Below the pieces are notes generated by a model. That model saw only the letters and a program-made list of their open reading frames with translations, was not told the origin of the DNA and did no database searches. A DNA stretch of 64,000 nt from Cryptomeria japonica (Eukaryota; Streptophyta; Pinopsida; Cupressales; Cupressaceae). The stretch covers positions 877,061,594-877,125,593 of the forward strand of contig NC_081409.1 of NCBI RefSeq assembly GCF_030272615.1, written 5' to 3'. Positions within the stretch are counted from its first letter, which is position 1, and every line of letters begins with the position of its first letter. Made by a program: the position numbers and the translations under genes. Positions 37,426-50,970 of this stretch are shown here, piece after piece.

Positions 37426-37930
37426 ATCTCCCCCTTTGGAATTGATGGCAACACTAGATGGAAAAACATCTAAGTGCCAAAGCAGAATGCCAAAAACCAA
37501 AAACCAACAATCTCCAGAATAGATCAATACCAGAAATCAAAATCAAAATACAAAGAGTATATATCTCTCCCCCAATGAATAATGTCTCATAGATCTCTCT
37601 CCCAAGAATATTTTTCCATAGATCTCTCTCCCCCTTTGACATTAAATGCCAAAGCAATTAAAAAATACCAAAACATACAACCAACTACTCCCCCTGAGAA
37701 GTAGCTCTCCTCCATCAAAGCCAGAAAAAAAAAAAGATTTCTCTATTAGTTTCTATCGGTTTGATGCCAATCTTGAATTATCTAAGTCTCTACCAGTGAG
37801 GGTATTACCCCAAGCTGCTCTCTGAGATATTCAAAAGTTTTCTTAGGTAAAGGTTTTGTAAAGATATCTGCAATCTGCTCTTTAGTATTCACATAAACCA
37901 ATCTTACTTCTTTTGCTTCAACATTCTTTT
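37426..37930 (-). other. A 3' untranslated region and polypurine tract
   Basis: On the minus strand CCAAAGGGGGAGAT directly precedes the LTR. Further purine-rich tracts (AAAGGGGGAGAGAG near 37630, CTCAGGGGGAGTAG near 37690) lie upstream. No gene. Confidence 0.7.
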
Positions 37931-39498
37931 TCAAAAGTTATATTTGACAGAAACATGGTTAGCCTTAGAGTGAAATATCAAATTCTTTGATATATCAATT
38001 GTTGTTGAGTTATCACAATAAATGATTTTAGGTTCTTTGCATTTTACCTTTATTTCCTTCAACATTTGCTTAATCCATAATACCCAAGTACAATTAATCG
38101 TTGCTGCAACATATTCTGATTCTGTTGTTGATAATGATGTACAACTCTGCTTCTTCCTTAGCCATGAAATCAATCTGCTATCAAGAAAGAATTCTCCATC
38201 AGTGGTACTCTTTCTGTCATCTACATCTCCTACCAATTTACATTGGTGTATGCACATAAATCAAAATTTTCATCTTTAGGATACCATAAACCAATATTTG
38301 TTGTGCCTTGTAGATACCAAAAAATCCTTTTTACTGCTGATTCATGATTTTCTTTAGGATCACTCTGAAATCTTGAAACAATACATCCTGTATTCATTAT
38401 ATTAGGTCTTGTTTGTGTCAAATACAGTAAACCTCCAATCATAGATTTGTATCTTGTTGGATTAACAGGAGCTGAATCATCCTTCAATGTCAATTTATCA
38501 GTTGTAGTCATAGGAGTACTTATCGGTTTAGAGTTTTCCATACCAAATTTCTTCAGTAGTTCCTTCAAGTATTTTGTTTGACATGTGAATATACCTCTAT
38601 CAGTTTGTGAAATCTACAATCCTAAAAAGAATTTTATCTCCCTAATCATAAACATTTCAAATTCTTCCTGCATCTTGTTAGCAAAGTCCTTACACAATCC
38701 ATCTTCTCTTCCAAAAATGATATCATCAACAAAAACTTCAATAACCAAGATGTCATCATTAGTCACTTTGAAATATAAGTTGCTAATAGCATTACCATTA
38801 GTGTAACCAAGCTTTAAAAGATATTTGCCCAATCTAGCATACCAAGCTCTGGGAGTTTGCTTCAATCCATACAAGGCTTTCCTTAATCTACAAACCATAC
38901 CTTTAACATTTGCCAATGAAAATCCTTCAGGTTGTTCAATGTAAACTTCCTCTTCAAGATCATCATTTAGAAATGCATATGTTACATCCATCTAATATAC
39001 TTTATAGTTCTTATGAGTTGAAAATGCAAGAAATAATCTAACTGCCTTAATTCTAGCTACCGATGCAAAGGTTTCATTATAATCAATTCCCTCTTTCTGT
39101 GAATATCCTTTACACACTAATCTTTCTTTGTTCATGCTTACCTTGCCATCTTCATTAAGTTTATTTCTGAATACCCATTTAGTTCCAATTACATTTTTGT
39201 CTTTAGGTCGGGGAACTAATGTCCATGTATTGTTCTTTCCAATTTGTTCTAATTCATCTTCCATTTCTTTTATCCAATGTTCATCTTGACATGCTTCAAT
39301 GACAGATGATGGTTCAATTTGAGAAATTAAGCATACCTCTTCATTTGCTAGTCTTCCTCTTGTCATAACACCTTGATACTTATTCCCAATTATCTGATTT
39401 TCTGAGTGATTCAGTCTTACATACCTGGGTTTATTCACATGATGTTGTTCTTCAGTCACTGTGGGATTCTCTGATAATGCCGGTGTGACTGGATCCAC
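37931..39498 (-). pseudogene. A reverse transcriptase and RNase H
   Basis: C-terminal half of the Copia polyprotein. In order on the minus strand: the RT start (NTWTLVPRPKDKNVIGTKWV), KALYGLKQTPRAWY, catalytic FVDD in place of YVDD (IEVFVDDIIFG), then RNase H (DVDDRKSTTDGEFF, SLSTTESEYVAA). In-frame TAG codons occur at about 38992 (KVY*MDV) and 38614 (FLGL*ISQ), both where Copia proteins normally have Gln. A frameshift lies near 38240 and a TGA ends the frame at 37931. The upstream side is cut at 39537 by B. It is inactive. Confidence 0.85.
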
Positions 39499-39537
39499 AT
39501 TCTATACCGATGCACTCTGTATAGGTTTATTTATGAT

Positions 39538-40722
39538 TGTAGCGTCCTAAAATTGTGACACTTGCAATTTCAACTGCATTTGGGTCTTCACGATGGTGGC
39601 GCAACGATGAGCCTGAACGGAGACCTCGAAACCTGCTTGCGACATCAAAAACTGCATATTTCTGCACCTTGGCCTGATCCTCCTTGCACCCTGTTGTCTC
39701 AGGAGGTGGGACCATGGCGCCCAGTGCCCTGGTCCCTGGCCCTATTTTGGGCCCGATCTCTTGTTGGGCATCGGGTCTTCAAGTTTGCAATTTGGAAAAT
39801 AATGTTCCTAGGTCAGCCTATGGTCGGAAAAATCAATCTCCTAACCCTAATTGACAAGTATATAAACTACATTTCCCCTCCCCGAAAGGGAGGGCGAAAA
39901 ACATATGTGTGCAAGAGGCGGAAGCGATATTCAAACATTCAAACATTCAAGCATTCAAGCATTCCTTCAAGCAATTGAGTATTCTAAGTCTCCATTCAAG
40001 GCTAGGGGTTGCATTCAAGACAAGGATTCAACCATTGAAGAGGAGATCACTTACAACATACAACATACAACATCATTACACCTTCGCATGTAAGAATACA
40101 AATATTCTTACAACAAGGTATCAGTACTTGATTACATTACAAACATTTACAGCATTCTCATTTCTGGGTTAATTCCAAAACTGGGGTTTGACCTAAAGGC
40201 AAACCCCTAATCCCTAACCCCCCAATCATCCTCTCTTTTCAATGTGTAGGTTGCAAGTACGCGGTTGTAATTGAAGATCTAGAATCCTTGTGCAGAGACG
40301 AACAGATCCCCCTTCATTTCACAGATTTTTCGGAGGACCGTGTGCACTCCGGGCGCCATCGTCCCATCAACTTTTGCTCAAATTTGTAGGACAGCATCGT
40401 CTCGACATTTTACTACTAATTTCAGGTCTGTAGCTTCATCCCGTGTCCCAATCTCCATTTATAAGCTAATCTTTCTTACTTTACATGCATTCCTAGTTCA
40501 ATCATTCTATCTACATTCTTTACAAAAGAGGGTATCCTTGATGTCTTAACCCTTGAAACTCATTTAGAATCCAGTCTTGCATTGTGTAGGATTGGATCTT
40601 GTGGGTTTCAACCCCTCTTTTGAATGTAAAGTCTCTCCTAAGTGAAAACCGTTAATCCTAGTGACCTCCTTTCTCTCTCCATGGAGTGGGGGAACACCTA
40701 GGGTTCAATTTTCCACTTTACA
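39538..40722 (+). repeat. B 5' LTR
   Basis: 1185 bp, TGTAGCGTCC to CACTTTACA. It has about one GC-rich hairpin unit (39708-39740), against three in its 3' LTR. A hairpin of the leader type occurs at 40335-40364. A TATA-like AGTATATAAACT at about 39856 is a reasonable promoter candidate. Confidence 0.9.
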
Positions 40723-40742
40723 TTTTGGTGAACCCAACATGA
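40723..40742 (+). other. B primer binding site
   Basis: TTTTGGTGAACCCAACATGA directly after the LTR, the same class as R3 and R1 with two drifted bases. Confidence 0.75.
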
Positions 40743-41986
40743 CATCCTAATTCTGATTATTCATGGTTAGATCTGAAAAAAAAATTGTTTCCTTAATTAT
40801 ATTTCCATGTTTGATCTTTTGCAAGTTTTAGAGGTTAATTGCATAAAAACCCTAAATTTTCTTTTTAGTAATTGAGCTTGTGAAATGTTTAATTGTTAAT
40901 GCTTGTTTTAGATCTACCCTTCTATTGCAAATTGTCAATTCATATTTGTGCTTTAATTCTGAAAATTAAGTGGTTAAGTGTCAAAACCCTAATTTTTAAA
41001 ACCCTCTTGATTCAACCTTTGACCGATGGTTTCACTGATCAAAACACCTCCAAGTCAGCTGTAACTTTGGATTCCGCAACAAAATCACAATATCTCTCAT
41101 CCCTGAAAATTTTGAAAAAAGTTGTGAGGACCGTGTGCACCCCGAGCGCCATCGTCCCTGACATTTTTTCTGAAATTTCGAGAGCTAGATCTTACTGTAT
41201 TTTTGTGCTAAAATCCAGAATCTTGGCTGATTTCATCAATTCTAACACTTTCAAAATTAAAGTCAAAGTTGGTCTAGTGATTGCTTGGATTAGGGCTTAT
41301 AATCATTCAAAAAATTGTTGAAATTGAAATTTGTGTTAAAATTGTGTTTCTTACAGTCCTAAATCTGAAAAGTGTGTTGGCATTCATTCGAAGTTTTAGT
41401 GCTTTATTCAAATTCTTGCAGTTTGTGACTTTTGAAATTAAGTGCTTAATTACAACAACTTTGATTTCTGCTTTCAGAATTGAATTTTGCATGAAATTGA
41501 GTCAACTTTTAAATTTCAAAGCTTGCATTGCTTTCAATATTCCCTCTAAAACCATAAAATTCAAAATTTCAGTTTCCCTCTCCTTTTCTAAATTCAAATT
41601 TTGCATTTTGCAACAGTCTTGGTAGGGTTCAATTTTGAGATTGCAACTTTAATTTGGCCTATCTACAGATCGTAAAATCACTCAATTTTTTCAGATTAGC
41701 TTTAAAATCATCATAACTTTCATCTCTGAAAATTTTGAAAAAAGTTGCGAGGACTGTGTGCACTCCGTTCGCCACGGTCCCCGACATTTTTTCTAAAACT
41801 TCGGGAAATTGTCATGATTGCATTTAACAGCTTAAATCCAGGATATTGGCTGATTTTATTGAAATTTGCTACCTCTAAATTCAAAAATAAATTCAAAATT
41901 CAAGATCTCAATTTTCAAGATAACAATTAAAATTAAGTGCTACCCCCTTCGCCCTAATTTTCAATTGTGCCTACCTTTCTTGGAAT
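40743..41986 (+). other. B 5' leader with two hairpin modules
   Basis: Colinear with the R3 leader. Hairpin modules lie at 41128-41157 (GGACCGTG...CATCGTCC) and 41751-41780 (GGACTGTG...CACGGTCC). Both keep a GTGCAC palindrome next to the left arm. The open frames 40893-41321 and 41281-41625 are AT-rich and match leader rather than any protein family. Confidence 0.6.
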
Positions 41987-41992
41987 TTGTGC

Positions 41993-44884
41993 ATGAGTTT
42001 TACAACAATAAGCCCTACTTACACTATTCTCGTTAGACGAAGCCTTAGAATTAAGTCCTTCCAAGGTTTAATTACCGAGGAGATGGAACCTAATTTGAAT
42101 GGCCTTTTTAACGAGGACATGGGTAATTCCTCTAATCCTCTTAATGATGAAGAAGCTCTCCATGAGGTTTTTGTGGAACAACTTTTGAAATTGGATAACC
42201 AATTTGATGATTTTCAACAATGGATGTCTCAAGAATATCCCGATAGTCAAGCTCTTTCATTAATTGAGGGTCTAAAATGTCTGGTTCAAAGTGATAAGAA
42301 TGGAATTGATATTTTACGTAGTATTGCACACATTGTGGATTCGAATGTGATGCCTATGAAGAGTTGTGCCAAAACTTTAGGTTATACACAACCTCCTACT
42401 CAAGTCAATCATTCTACCCCTTTGACAACTTCTATTGCTAGTATACCTACTTTTATATCAAACATAATGACTACTTCAATACAAAACATTCCACCTATGA
42501 TCACCAGTCATGGGGGCAATCCTTTTTCTTCAATCAACCCTCTTCCTTCATTTAATCCGACTTCCTCATTCATTCCTTCAATGAGTGTTCCTATTACATC
42601 TCCACAAATGAACATGATATAGGGGGGCAATTCATTTAACCATTCCATTCCTCCTTGTAGTGTTCCTTCTTTCCAATCATCTCCTATGACTAACTATCAT
42701 AGTGTCCCACCACCTTACTCTCAATCAATACCTTCTTTCAATAACATAATACCTCCATCACAATCTTCGACTGAAGCGACCATTAACAATCTTGCACAAA
42801 CTGTCTCTTCTTTACAACAACAAATTGCCTCTACTCTTCACAATTATCAACTGACTGTGAGTCAAATGGAACAAGAAAATCCTATGGCTCCGAGTGATAA
42901 GGGTGATAGTAGTCAACAACCATTTGGGAAGTTTAAACCGAATAGAGGGGTCATTAAGTTCAATTAAAACATCATCAACAACAATGTGAATGCAGCATCA
43001 GGTGTGCCTCCTATTTCTAAGTTTTTCAAGAAAGAAAGAAAGTTTACTCCTTTGAATGAATCATTGCATAGTATTATGAATAAGTTATTGGAACAAAATG
43101 TGCTTACTCTCCCTCCTATAAGGCAAATAGATCCTACAAAGATTAATTCACCCTATTTTGATAACAAATCTTTTTGTCAATTTCATCGTCAACCTGGGCA
43201 TGATACCGAAAAATGTTTTGCTTCAAAGGGTAAAATTCAAGATTTGATTGATAATAATACTATCTCTATTTCTGGTGTGAATGATAAAAGCAACACATCT
43301 GTAGCTCCTCCTAACCAAAATCTTAAGATTTTTACTGATCCATTACCTTCTCATACCTCTAATGTGATTGAGACTAATGATTCCTCTTTTTCACCTAATA
43401 GTCTTGTGTCTATGACTCCGAATGTGATTAACTTTGTGGAGCAGCAGAAAATCCCTAAAGAACCTTCCATCACATTTGATTCCAGTGAAACTATTAGGGC
43501 ACCTGATGGTCCTTTATATATAGTTGCAAAAGTCAAAAATACACCTTGTCGTGGAGTGCTTATTGATCCTTCGTGTATGGTTAATGTCATTACTGAAGAA
43601 TTTCTTTATACTTTGCAATTGAATCAAGTGATCTATGACAAAGCAAATGTGGTTGTGAAATTATTTGATGCATTTTATTCTCCTGCAATTGGTTCTATTA
43701 CATTACCTATTGAGGTTCATAACAAATCCCTTGATGTAAGATTTGCTATTATTCCATCATCTGAACAATTTCATATGAAGCTAGGCTATCCTTGGTTATC
43801 TTCCATGAAAACTATTGCTTCTCCTATTCACAAGTGTTTGAAATTTCCCCATAATGGTGAGATTGTTACTATCAATCATAGTCTCTTTAAACCAGCTGAA
43901 AGACCTTCTAGCGTTCCTATTGATTATTTTTGGCCTAAACAATTTCAATCTCTTCCACCGCGAAGTGATCATCTTTTCAAATCTTATCAAAAGTGGAAAA
44001 AAGATATGATCCTAGCTCTAAGTGAACCTAGAACACCCAAACTTGATATTCCTATCATTCTTGAGAAGGAAGTTCTTCCTTTGAAAGATAGAACTAATGT
44101 CTTTCCTCAAGAAGATTCCCAACCCATCCCTATGAATGTGACTATGTCTATATCTAATAAACTTTCTAAAAGTAGACCTATACCGCCTCGTCATGATGGA
44201 CTTGGTCTCCTTCCTAAACCAGATATTCCTCCTTTATATGGAGCAGTTCCTCCTCCTTCCTCTTATAGAGAGAAGAGACCTTCCTCTTCTCCTATTATTC
44301 AACCTAAGAGACCACAACCTAAACACCCAAGTGATAAGGATGAGAACATTCCTCCTCCTCAATCTTCTCAACTTCCTACTAAGACTAGACGAAATCGTTC
44401 TGCACGTGAATGCCGATGAAAGCGTCATCTTAGAGCTCAGGCAGCTACTTCTCAAACTTTGCAATCCCCAAAAACACCTTCAGCTAGTATTATTCCATTT
44501 TCTCCTCAGCCAAAAATTGAGCCAAAATCTCCTAAACATAAGATGCATGATGGTCTTGATCCTATGCGAGTTAAAGATTCTATTTTTATAAATCTTGATG
44601 ATGATATAGATGAAAATGTTATTCATGATGAAAATGTTACTCCTCTTTCTTCTGATAGTGAATATGAATATGTTGATGTTGATAACCATTTATCTAATGA
44701 ATTTTCTAAAGCACTTATCCTAGCTCCTAGACAAGAACAACGTGGCGTGGAACATGAACATAGCCCTTGTTTGGATCTTGTGATAGCTCCATCTGTTGTG
44801 TTGGATGTTCCTCCTCTAGCGTGTTTCCTGCCTTCCCGAAATATTGATCAGCAAGATCGGGGGGTAGATGATGTGCTAGACTAG
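41993..44884 (+). pseudogene. B gag-protease polyprotein, gag domain deleted
   Basis: Same protein as R3 21645-25072. The ATG at 41993 aligns with the R3 start (MSFTTISPTYTI). One frame runs to 44884, broken by TAG 42620, TAA 42965 and TGA 44417. Compared with R3, the Retrotrans_gag domain is missing: QQIAS is joined directly to TLHNYQLTVSQ, a loss of about 530 bp. The zinc-finger-like CQFHRQPGHDTEKC and the protease-like VLIDPSCMVNVI and LGYPWLSSM remain. The D-P-S in place of D-S/T-G is the same as in R3. Without the gag domain B could not form particles by itself. Confidence 0.85.
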
Positions 44885-45638
44885 TTCATTAGCATAGTAG
44901 ACTCTCTCCTCCTCTCTTGATCTCTCTTGTTACTTCTTCTATGTGTTATTCTCATTCTTCTATTTGTTCTCCTTAGTGTTGTCTACTTGAGGACCATGCA
45001 AAGCATTGAGATCTCTTTTGGTCTCTCTCATGTTGACTCAAAAGACACATGTGTTCCCTTCTTCTAGGTGACCTTCCTTGATTGGGGAATGAAGAAACAA
45101 TTATTCATACATACATATGATATACATGAATTATCATACAGCATACTAACCCCAAGGAAAGCGAAGTCAACTCGTGCTTTGTGTTTTGTGTCTATTATCC
45201 TTGAGCTTATCTCACACTTGGGGGCTAAATCCTTGTGATAATGTGCTCCTTTCCCTTCTCATTTCTTATATGTATCACTACCTTAAAGCAATCACCCCCG
45301 ATGAGGCATGTGCGATCACTTTAATGTAGGGGGGCATACACCCCGTTCATATCTCTTCAAGATACTTAAAAATTTATTGGCGAACTTAGCTTTGCCTTGA
45401 AAGTTTTTGGTATTTTTCTTGCATGACTCATAGTGAGGGAACCTTACTACTGACAGTCATGGTTCTCCCTCATGATCTTCCCTTTTACTTTGTCAATCGA
45501 AGTCGTAAGATCCTTAGTCCACTGGGGGCTTGGTGTATCTTGCCTCCTTGACGTGGTGAAAGTCTTTCAATGTTGTTTCCTTATACTTTACCGAAAGTAT
45601 GGGCGTACGCTTATACTCCCGCTAAAGTGGGGGCTAAA
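44885..45638 (+). other. B 3' untranslated region and polypurine tract
   Basis: Colinear with 20901-21644 of R3. Ends with AAAGTGGGGGCTAAA (45624-45638) next to the 3' LTR. Confidence 0.8.
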
Positions 45639-46885
45639 TGTAGCATCCTAAAATTGTGACACTTGCAATTTTGACTGCATTTGGGTCTTCACGATGGCGG
45701 TGCAACGATGAGCCTGAACAGAGACCTCGAAACCAGCTTGCGACATCAAAAACTGCATATTTCTGCACCTTGGCCTAATTCTCCTTGCACCCTGCTGTCC
45801 CACGAGCTGTGACCATGGTGCCCAGCACCCTGGTCCTTCAAGACCATGGCGCCTAGCACCCTGGTCCCTCAGGACCATGGCACCCAGCACCCTGGTCCCT
45901 GGCCCTATTTTGGGCTCAGTCTCTTGTTGGGCATCAGGTCTTCAAGTTTGCAATTTGGAAAATAATGTTCCTAGGTCAGCCTATGGTCAGAAAAATTAGT
46001 CTCCTAACCCTAATTGACAAGTATATAAACTACATTTCCCCTCCCCGAAAGGGAGGGCGAAAAACATATGTGTGCAAGAGGCGGAAGCGATATTCAAACA
46101 TTCAAACATTCAAACATTCAAGCATTCCTTCAAGCAATTGAGTATTCTAATTCTCCATTCAAGGCTAGGGGTTGCATTCAAGACAAGGATTCAACCATTG
46201 AAGAGGAGATCACTTACAATATACAACATACAACATCATTACACCTTCACATGTAAGAATACAAACATTCTTACAACAAGGTATCAGTACTTGATTACAT
46301 TACAAACATTTACAGCATTCTCATTTCTTGGTTAATTCCAAAACCGGGGTTTGACCTAAAGGCAAACCCCTAATCCCTAAACCCCCAATCATCCTCTCTT
46401 TTCTATGTGTAGGTTGCAGGTACGCGGCTATAATTGAAGATCCAGAATCCTTGTGCAGAGACGAACAAATCCCCCTTCGTTTCGCGGATTTTTCGGAGGA
46501 CCGTGTGCACTCCGGGCGCCATCATCCTGTCAACTTTCGCTCAAATTTGCAGGACAGCATCGTCTCGACATTTTACTACTAATTTCAGGTCTGTATCTTC
46601 ATCCTGTGTCCCAATCTCCGTTTATAAGCTAATCTTTCTTACGTTACATGCATTCCTAGTTCAATCATTCTATCTACATTCTTTACAAAAGAGGGTATCC
46701 TTGATGTTTTAACCCTTGAAACTCATTTAGAATCCAGTCTTGCATTGTGTGGGATTGGATCTTTTGGGTTTCAACCCCTCTTTTGAATGTAAAGTCTCTC
46801 CTAAGTGAAAATCGTCAATCCTAGTGACCTCCTTTCTCTCTCCATGGAGTGGGGGAACACCTAGGGTTCGATTTTCAGCTTTACA
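45639..46885 (+). repeat. B 3' LTR
   Basis: 1247 bp, TGTAGCATCC to AGCTTTACA. It carries three GC-rich hairpin units at about 45806-45900 (GACCATGG-GCCCAGCACCCT type). The length difference from the 5' LTR is mostly this repeat. Confidence 0.9.
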
Positions 46886-46890
46886 ATGAT

Positions 46891-48697
46891 CATCTCAACT
46901 GTCGATTTAGAATCTACAGACCTTGAATTTCCTCTAAAGTGTTCATCTATCTTCACATTAACACTTTCAATGATCTTCTGCAATCTTTTATTAAAACATC
47001 TATATGCCTTGCTCTTAGATGAATAACCAAGAAATATTCCTTCATCACTTCTAGGATCAAATTTACCAATATACTCATCTCTCCTAATATAGCATTTGCT
47101 TCCAAATATTTTGAAGTATTTGAGAGTAGGAGTATTATCAAACCATAGTTCATAAGGGGTCTTATCAGTTTCACCTTTGATGTGAATCTGTTGAAAGTGT
47201 AAATTTTTGTATTCATTGCTTCTCTCCAGTACACATGAGGTAGATTTGCTTCCAATATCATGCTTCTAGTTGTTCTTCCTTTCCACAATTCTATTTTGTT
47301 GAGTGTCTGGGGTGCTGATAGTTGTCTTTTGATTCCATTCACTTCATAGAATGTATTAAATTCCTTAGATGTAAATTCTCCTCCTTGATCAAATCTCAAA
47401 CATTTTATTTTCTTACTGGTTTCATTCTCTACCATTGCCTTGTATAACTTGAATTTTCCAAAAGCTTCTGATTTCTCCCTGAGAAAAGTAACCCAACACA
47501 TTCTAGAATAATCATCAGTAATTAGCATAAAGTATATATCTCCCTGTAGACCTCTTGTTCTTGTCAGACCACACAAGTCAATATGAATTAAATCAAGAAC
47601 ATTATTGGATTTCTCATAAATACTCTTAAAAGTTGTTCTAACTTGCTTTCCCATTTGACATTCCTTACATACCGGATTATGAGGTTTCACAATCTTAGGT
47701 AAATCTCTTACTGCCTTAGTTGAACTAATCTTTACAATGCAATCAAAATTCACATGAAAAAGTCTCTTATGCCATAACCAACTTTCATGAATATGTGCAA
47801 TCAAACATGTTTTATCATTGTTGTTCAAATGAAAGATATTACATTTAGTTTGATTACCGATTGCAATCTCCAATCCAGTTTTGTTCATGATTTTGCATTT
47901 ACCATTCTTGAATTGTAACTAAAATCCCTTTTCAACTAATTGACCAACACTCAAAAGATTATTCTTCAAACCTTCAACATAATAAACATTGTCTATATTG
48001 TGCTTACCATCCAAAGATATAGTGCCTTTTCCTTTGATTAAACAAGCTTTATCATTGCCAAATCTTACTAGACCTCCACTATATTCCTGAAAATATAAGA
48101 ATTTACTTTTATCACTAGTCATATGATGTGAACATCCACTATCAATAATCCATTCATCTTTTTCTTCAATTTTAGTTGTCAAGGCCTGCTCTACCAGTGG
48201 GACAGTAGGTATCGGTTGATCTTCTTTTATTGCAACAAAATCCCATCCATTGCCTGTCAGTGTAACTCCTTTATCAACATAGTAACAAGATTTATCTTTG
48301 TTCTTCTTAAATATGTATCTCTGATATTTAGGGTTAGGCTTATATATTCTTTTAGCTTCCTCTCTCAATCTTGCATGTCTATTAGGACATCTAGATGTTA
48401 TATGACTAACTTTATTGTAGTTAAAACATTTAAATGGTGCTTTACCTTCATACTTACTTCCAACTGGACCTTTAGGCATTTTCCTTGCAAATAGTGCTTC
48501 AAGTTCTTCTAGTTCTTCATTTTCCCTCCTGATATCTTCAAGTTCTTTTGCATACAGTGCTTTCCAATCAGATTTGTAAGATGATGATGATGATGATATT
48601 GCAGATGATGATGCTCTAAAGGCTAAATCTGTCTTAATTGTAGCAACAGGACCAAATTCCTCAAACTCAAATGCTGAAAGTTTTCCAACCAAGGTAA
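46891..48697 (-). pseudogene. A gag C-terminus, protease and integrase
   Basis: Minus strand. From 48697 down: the gag tail, a damaged zinc knuckle (CFNYNKVSHITSRC, where CX2CX4GHX4C is expected), the protease site WIIDSGCSHHMT, a TAG at about 47916 where Gln is expected, the pre-integrase zinc domain (H-x-x-L-x-H ... CKECQMGK), and the integrase core with IHIDL and RFDQGGEF. The third acidic region (normally TPQQNGIVERRN) reads APQTLNKIELWKG and is ruined. The frame ends at 46953. B interrupts the element at 46885, before the reverse transcriptase. Confidence 0.85.
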
Positions 48698-50970
48698 TGT
48701 TAGACACAATGCACCACTAAGAGGGGAAGGGGGTGAATCAGTGGTTCTCAAACTTTTCCTTTTACCTATCTTATGTGAGCATGTCGATTAATGGATCTAA
48801 CTCAATGCAGACTTATCGGTTAGTGGGGAGACCAACACAAATGCAATCACACAAGGGGGCATCACATAACACCAGCATATATGAGAAAAACCCAAGATGG
48901 GAAAAACCTCGGTGAGCAATTCTGCTGGAGTCTACTAATCCCAAACCAGCCTCACAATGAAAACTGTTACAATTTTTTTGGGCACCAACCCAAGGAGCAC
49001 CAACCCCTGCACCAAGCTACAACTCAATGTTCACAAAATAATCATCAAATAAAAAATTAGTTATCTTGTTATAAGTGAACCTTGCAACCATTTCATGTAT
49101 CTTACTCTGTAGGTGAGATACCTTCTCTGCTACACCGACTCACTCTTTTGTTGCTCTCTTTTGTTGCACAACTACCGGTAAACTCTACTGGTAGACCTCT
49201 CCTCTTCTCCTTCTCTGGTGGATATCCACCTTACTCTCTACTCTGTCGGTATGAACCTTGTCAGTTCTTCTCTCCTACCAGTTGAACACTTCAACCAGGT
49301 TCTCCCTCACTCTCACTCACTTCTCAGATGCTCGTTAAGAACTTGGCTGATTTTCTCTTACATGCGGAAGCATCACACTTTGTATTAGCACAAATATTCT
49401 TCTATATAGCAATAGCAAACAATCTCTTTGGCCTTCATACTTATAGCCATATTTTCCTGCCAAAGCCCAATTCAAAATCTAGGCGGTTCAGGTTTCTACA
49501 CCACCCTTGAGGCACACCAAATCCAATCAGATCTTGCTCGATCTAATCTCCCTGGCATCCATCTGCACAACTCCCCCATCAAGGTGCCTTCCAGAACATG
49601 CCTTCCTTTTCCAGCAACCTGCATCAATCTGTCGGCATACTTCTTGGTCAATCACCATTAATGGCATGATGGTTTGCTTCAACTACTGTGATCTACTCGA
49701 TCAGTCTATCCTTGATCCTCTCTTGTCCATTTAATATCGAGTCGTGCACTTCTGCAACTTCACCTCAAGCTTCATAGTCACATTAATTTCAGACCAATCA
49801 CAACTACCTCACCAACCTCACTTCATCGACCTATGCATGTTTCATCCGGCACTTCATCTTTACATGGCATCACAGTCGGTATCCACCTCATCACACTGCT
49901 CTATCGGTTTAGCTTGGTCACCAACCATAGACTCTACCGATTTCTCTTCCCTGTTGGTTTACTAACCCTGTCGGCATCAATCATTCTACTGGTTAACTCC
50001 TCTTGTCTGCACTTGCTAAACTATTGGTGGAACATCTAAACCGATCACTAGACATGTCTATCCATAGCATACACATTCCCATCAAGTGGGAAGTCTTCTG
50101 CATCTGTACCTTGTCCATATTACCGGTAAACATAGATACCAGTAAGCACTCTTGATGACACAAGTCATCAACCTTCAATAAAATCCTTCAGTTAGGTCAT
50201 TCTTCTTCTCTCTGCCTCTGCTTAGTTATGCCTTTTCCTTGATCAGCTCTGATCATATCTCAGCTAGTTTGTCAAAGTGACAAACACATCACACTTCATT
50301 TGTACCAGTAACTCACTTTTGCCTTCTCTTATTGGTCCAATACATATCCCTATTCTCATGCTCTTGAGTCATTCCTTTTGTTTCACCAGTGGATCCAATG
50401 AGAACCTTTGAGCACTTGTCTTTACTTCTTCACTCTTATCTCACCAAACTATAATGCACACAATGCATAATAGGAGATAAGCTCCACTTACCGGTGGAGT
50501 AACACCTTGTCTTTTGCATACTGCAGTGCACTTCATGTGACTTCCCATTTGTGCAGGATTTCTACAAACAGGCACATGTAATTCGGTGATGGCACTTTCA
50601 CTGTCAGTCATTGCTACTCATGATGACTGCATCTCTATGAGGTGGGAGTCCTATTGTTCTGCATCCTCACAGCATACCTATGATCTTCTCATCATTCTCA
50701 TCCAGTGTTGATGTGATTTAGGTAACATTTTGCCTCTTCATCACAAACAACTGCTCAAACACCTTGCCCATCTCATCACACAAGTCAGGCACTAACTCAT
50801 GTACTGGTATCACCAATGATCACTCTTCCTTACCTTACCAATGTTCTACAACACAAGGTGATATCCAAGATATCACATCTTGTACTCCTCCATAGCAGTG
50901 TTGCACATACATCTCTTCTACTAGTGGTCATCCCATACCGGTTGACATCAATGACAACACAATGCCAACA
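48698..50970 (-). mobile_element. C: probable long solo LTR inserted in the A gag
   Basis: 2273 bp, TGTTAGACAC to AATGCCAACA, splitting the A gag between TSVSRD and TLVGKL. It has the LTR blocks of minus-oriented Copia elements (GAGGGGAAGGGGGTGAATCA at the left end, AGATGGGAAAAACCTCGGTGA). No primer site, polypurine tract or coding domain is visible inside. The flanks GGTAA and AGTAT would be a target duplication with two changes, so the insertion boundary is less certain than for F. Confidence 0.6.

Larger units (their letters stand above)
39538..46885 (+). mobile_element. B: gag-protease-only LTR element nested in A
   Basis: 7348 bp, plus strand. LTRs are 39538-40722 and 45639-46885. Perfect 5-bp duplication ATGAT (39533-39537 and 46886-46890). 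Same family as R3: LTR ends, primer site, leader hairpins, gag-protease frame, 3' region and polypurine tract are all colinear. No polymerase or integrase. It differs from R3 by loss of the central gag domain. Confidence 0.92.

Noticed and set aside
49082-50178. Several overlapping open frames in C.
   Set aside because: Low-complexity Ser/Leu/His frames in a C/T-rich LTR; no domain and no frame preference.
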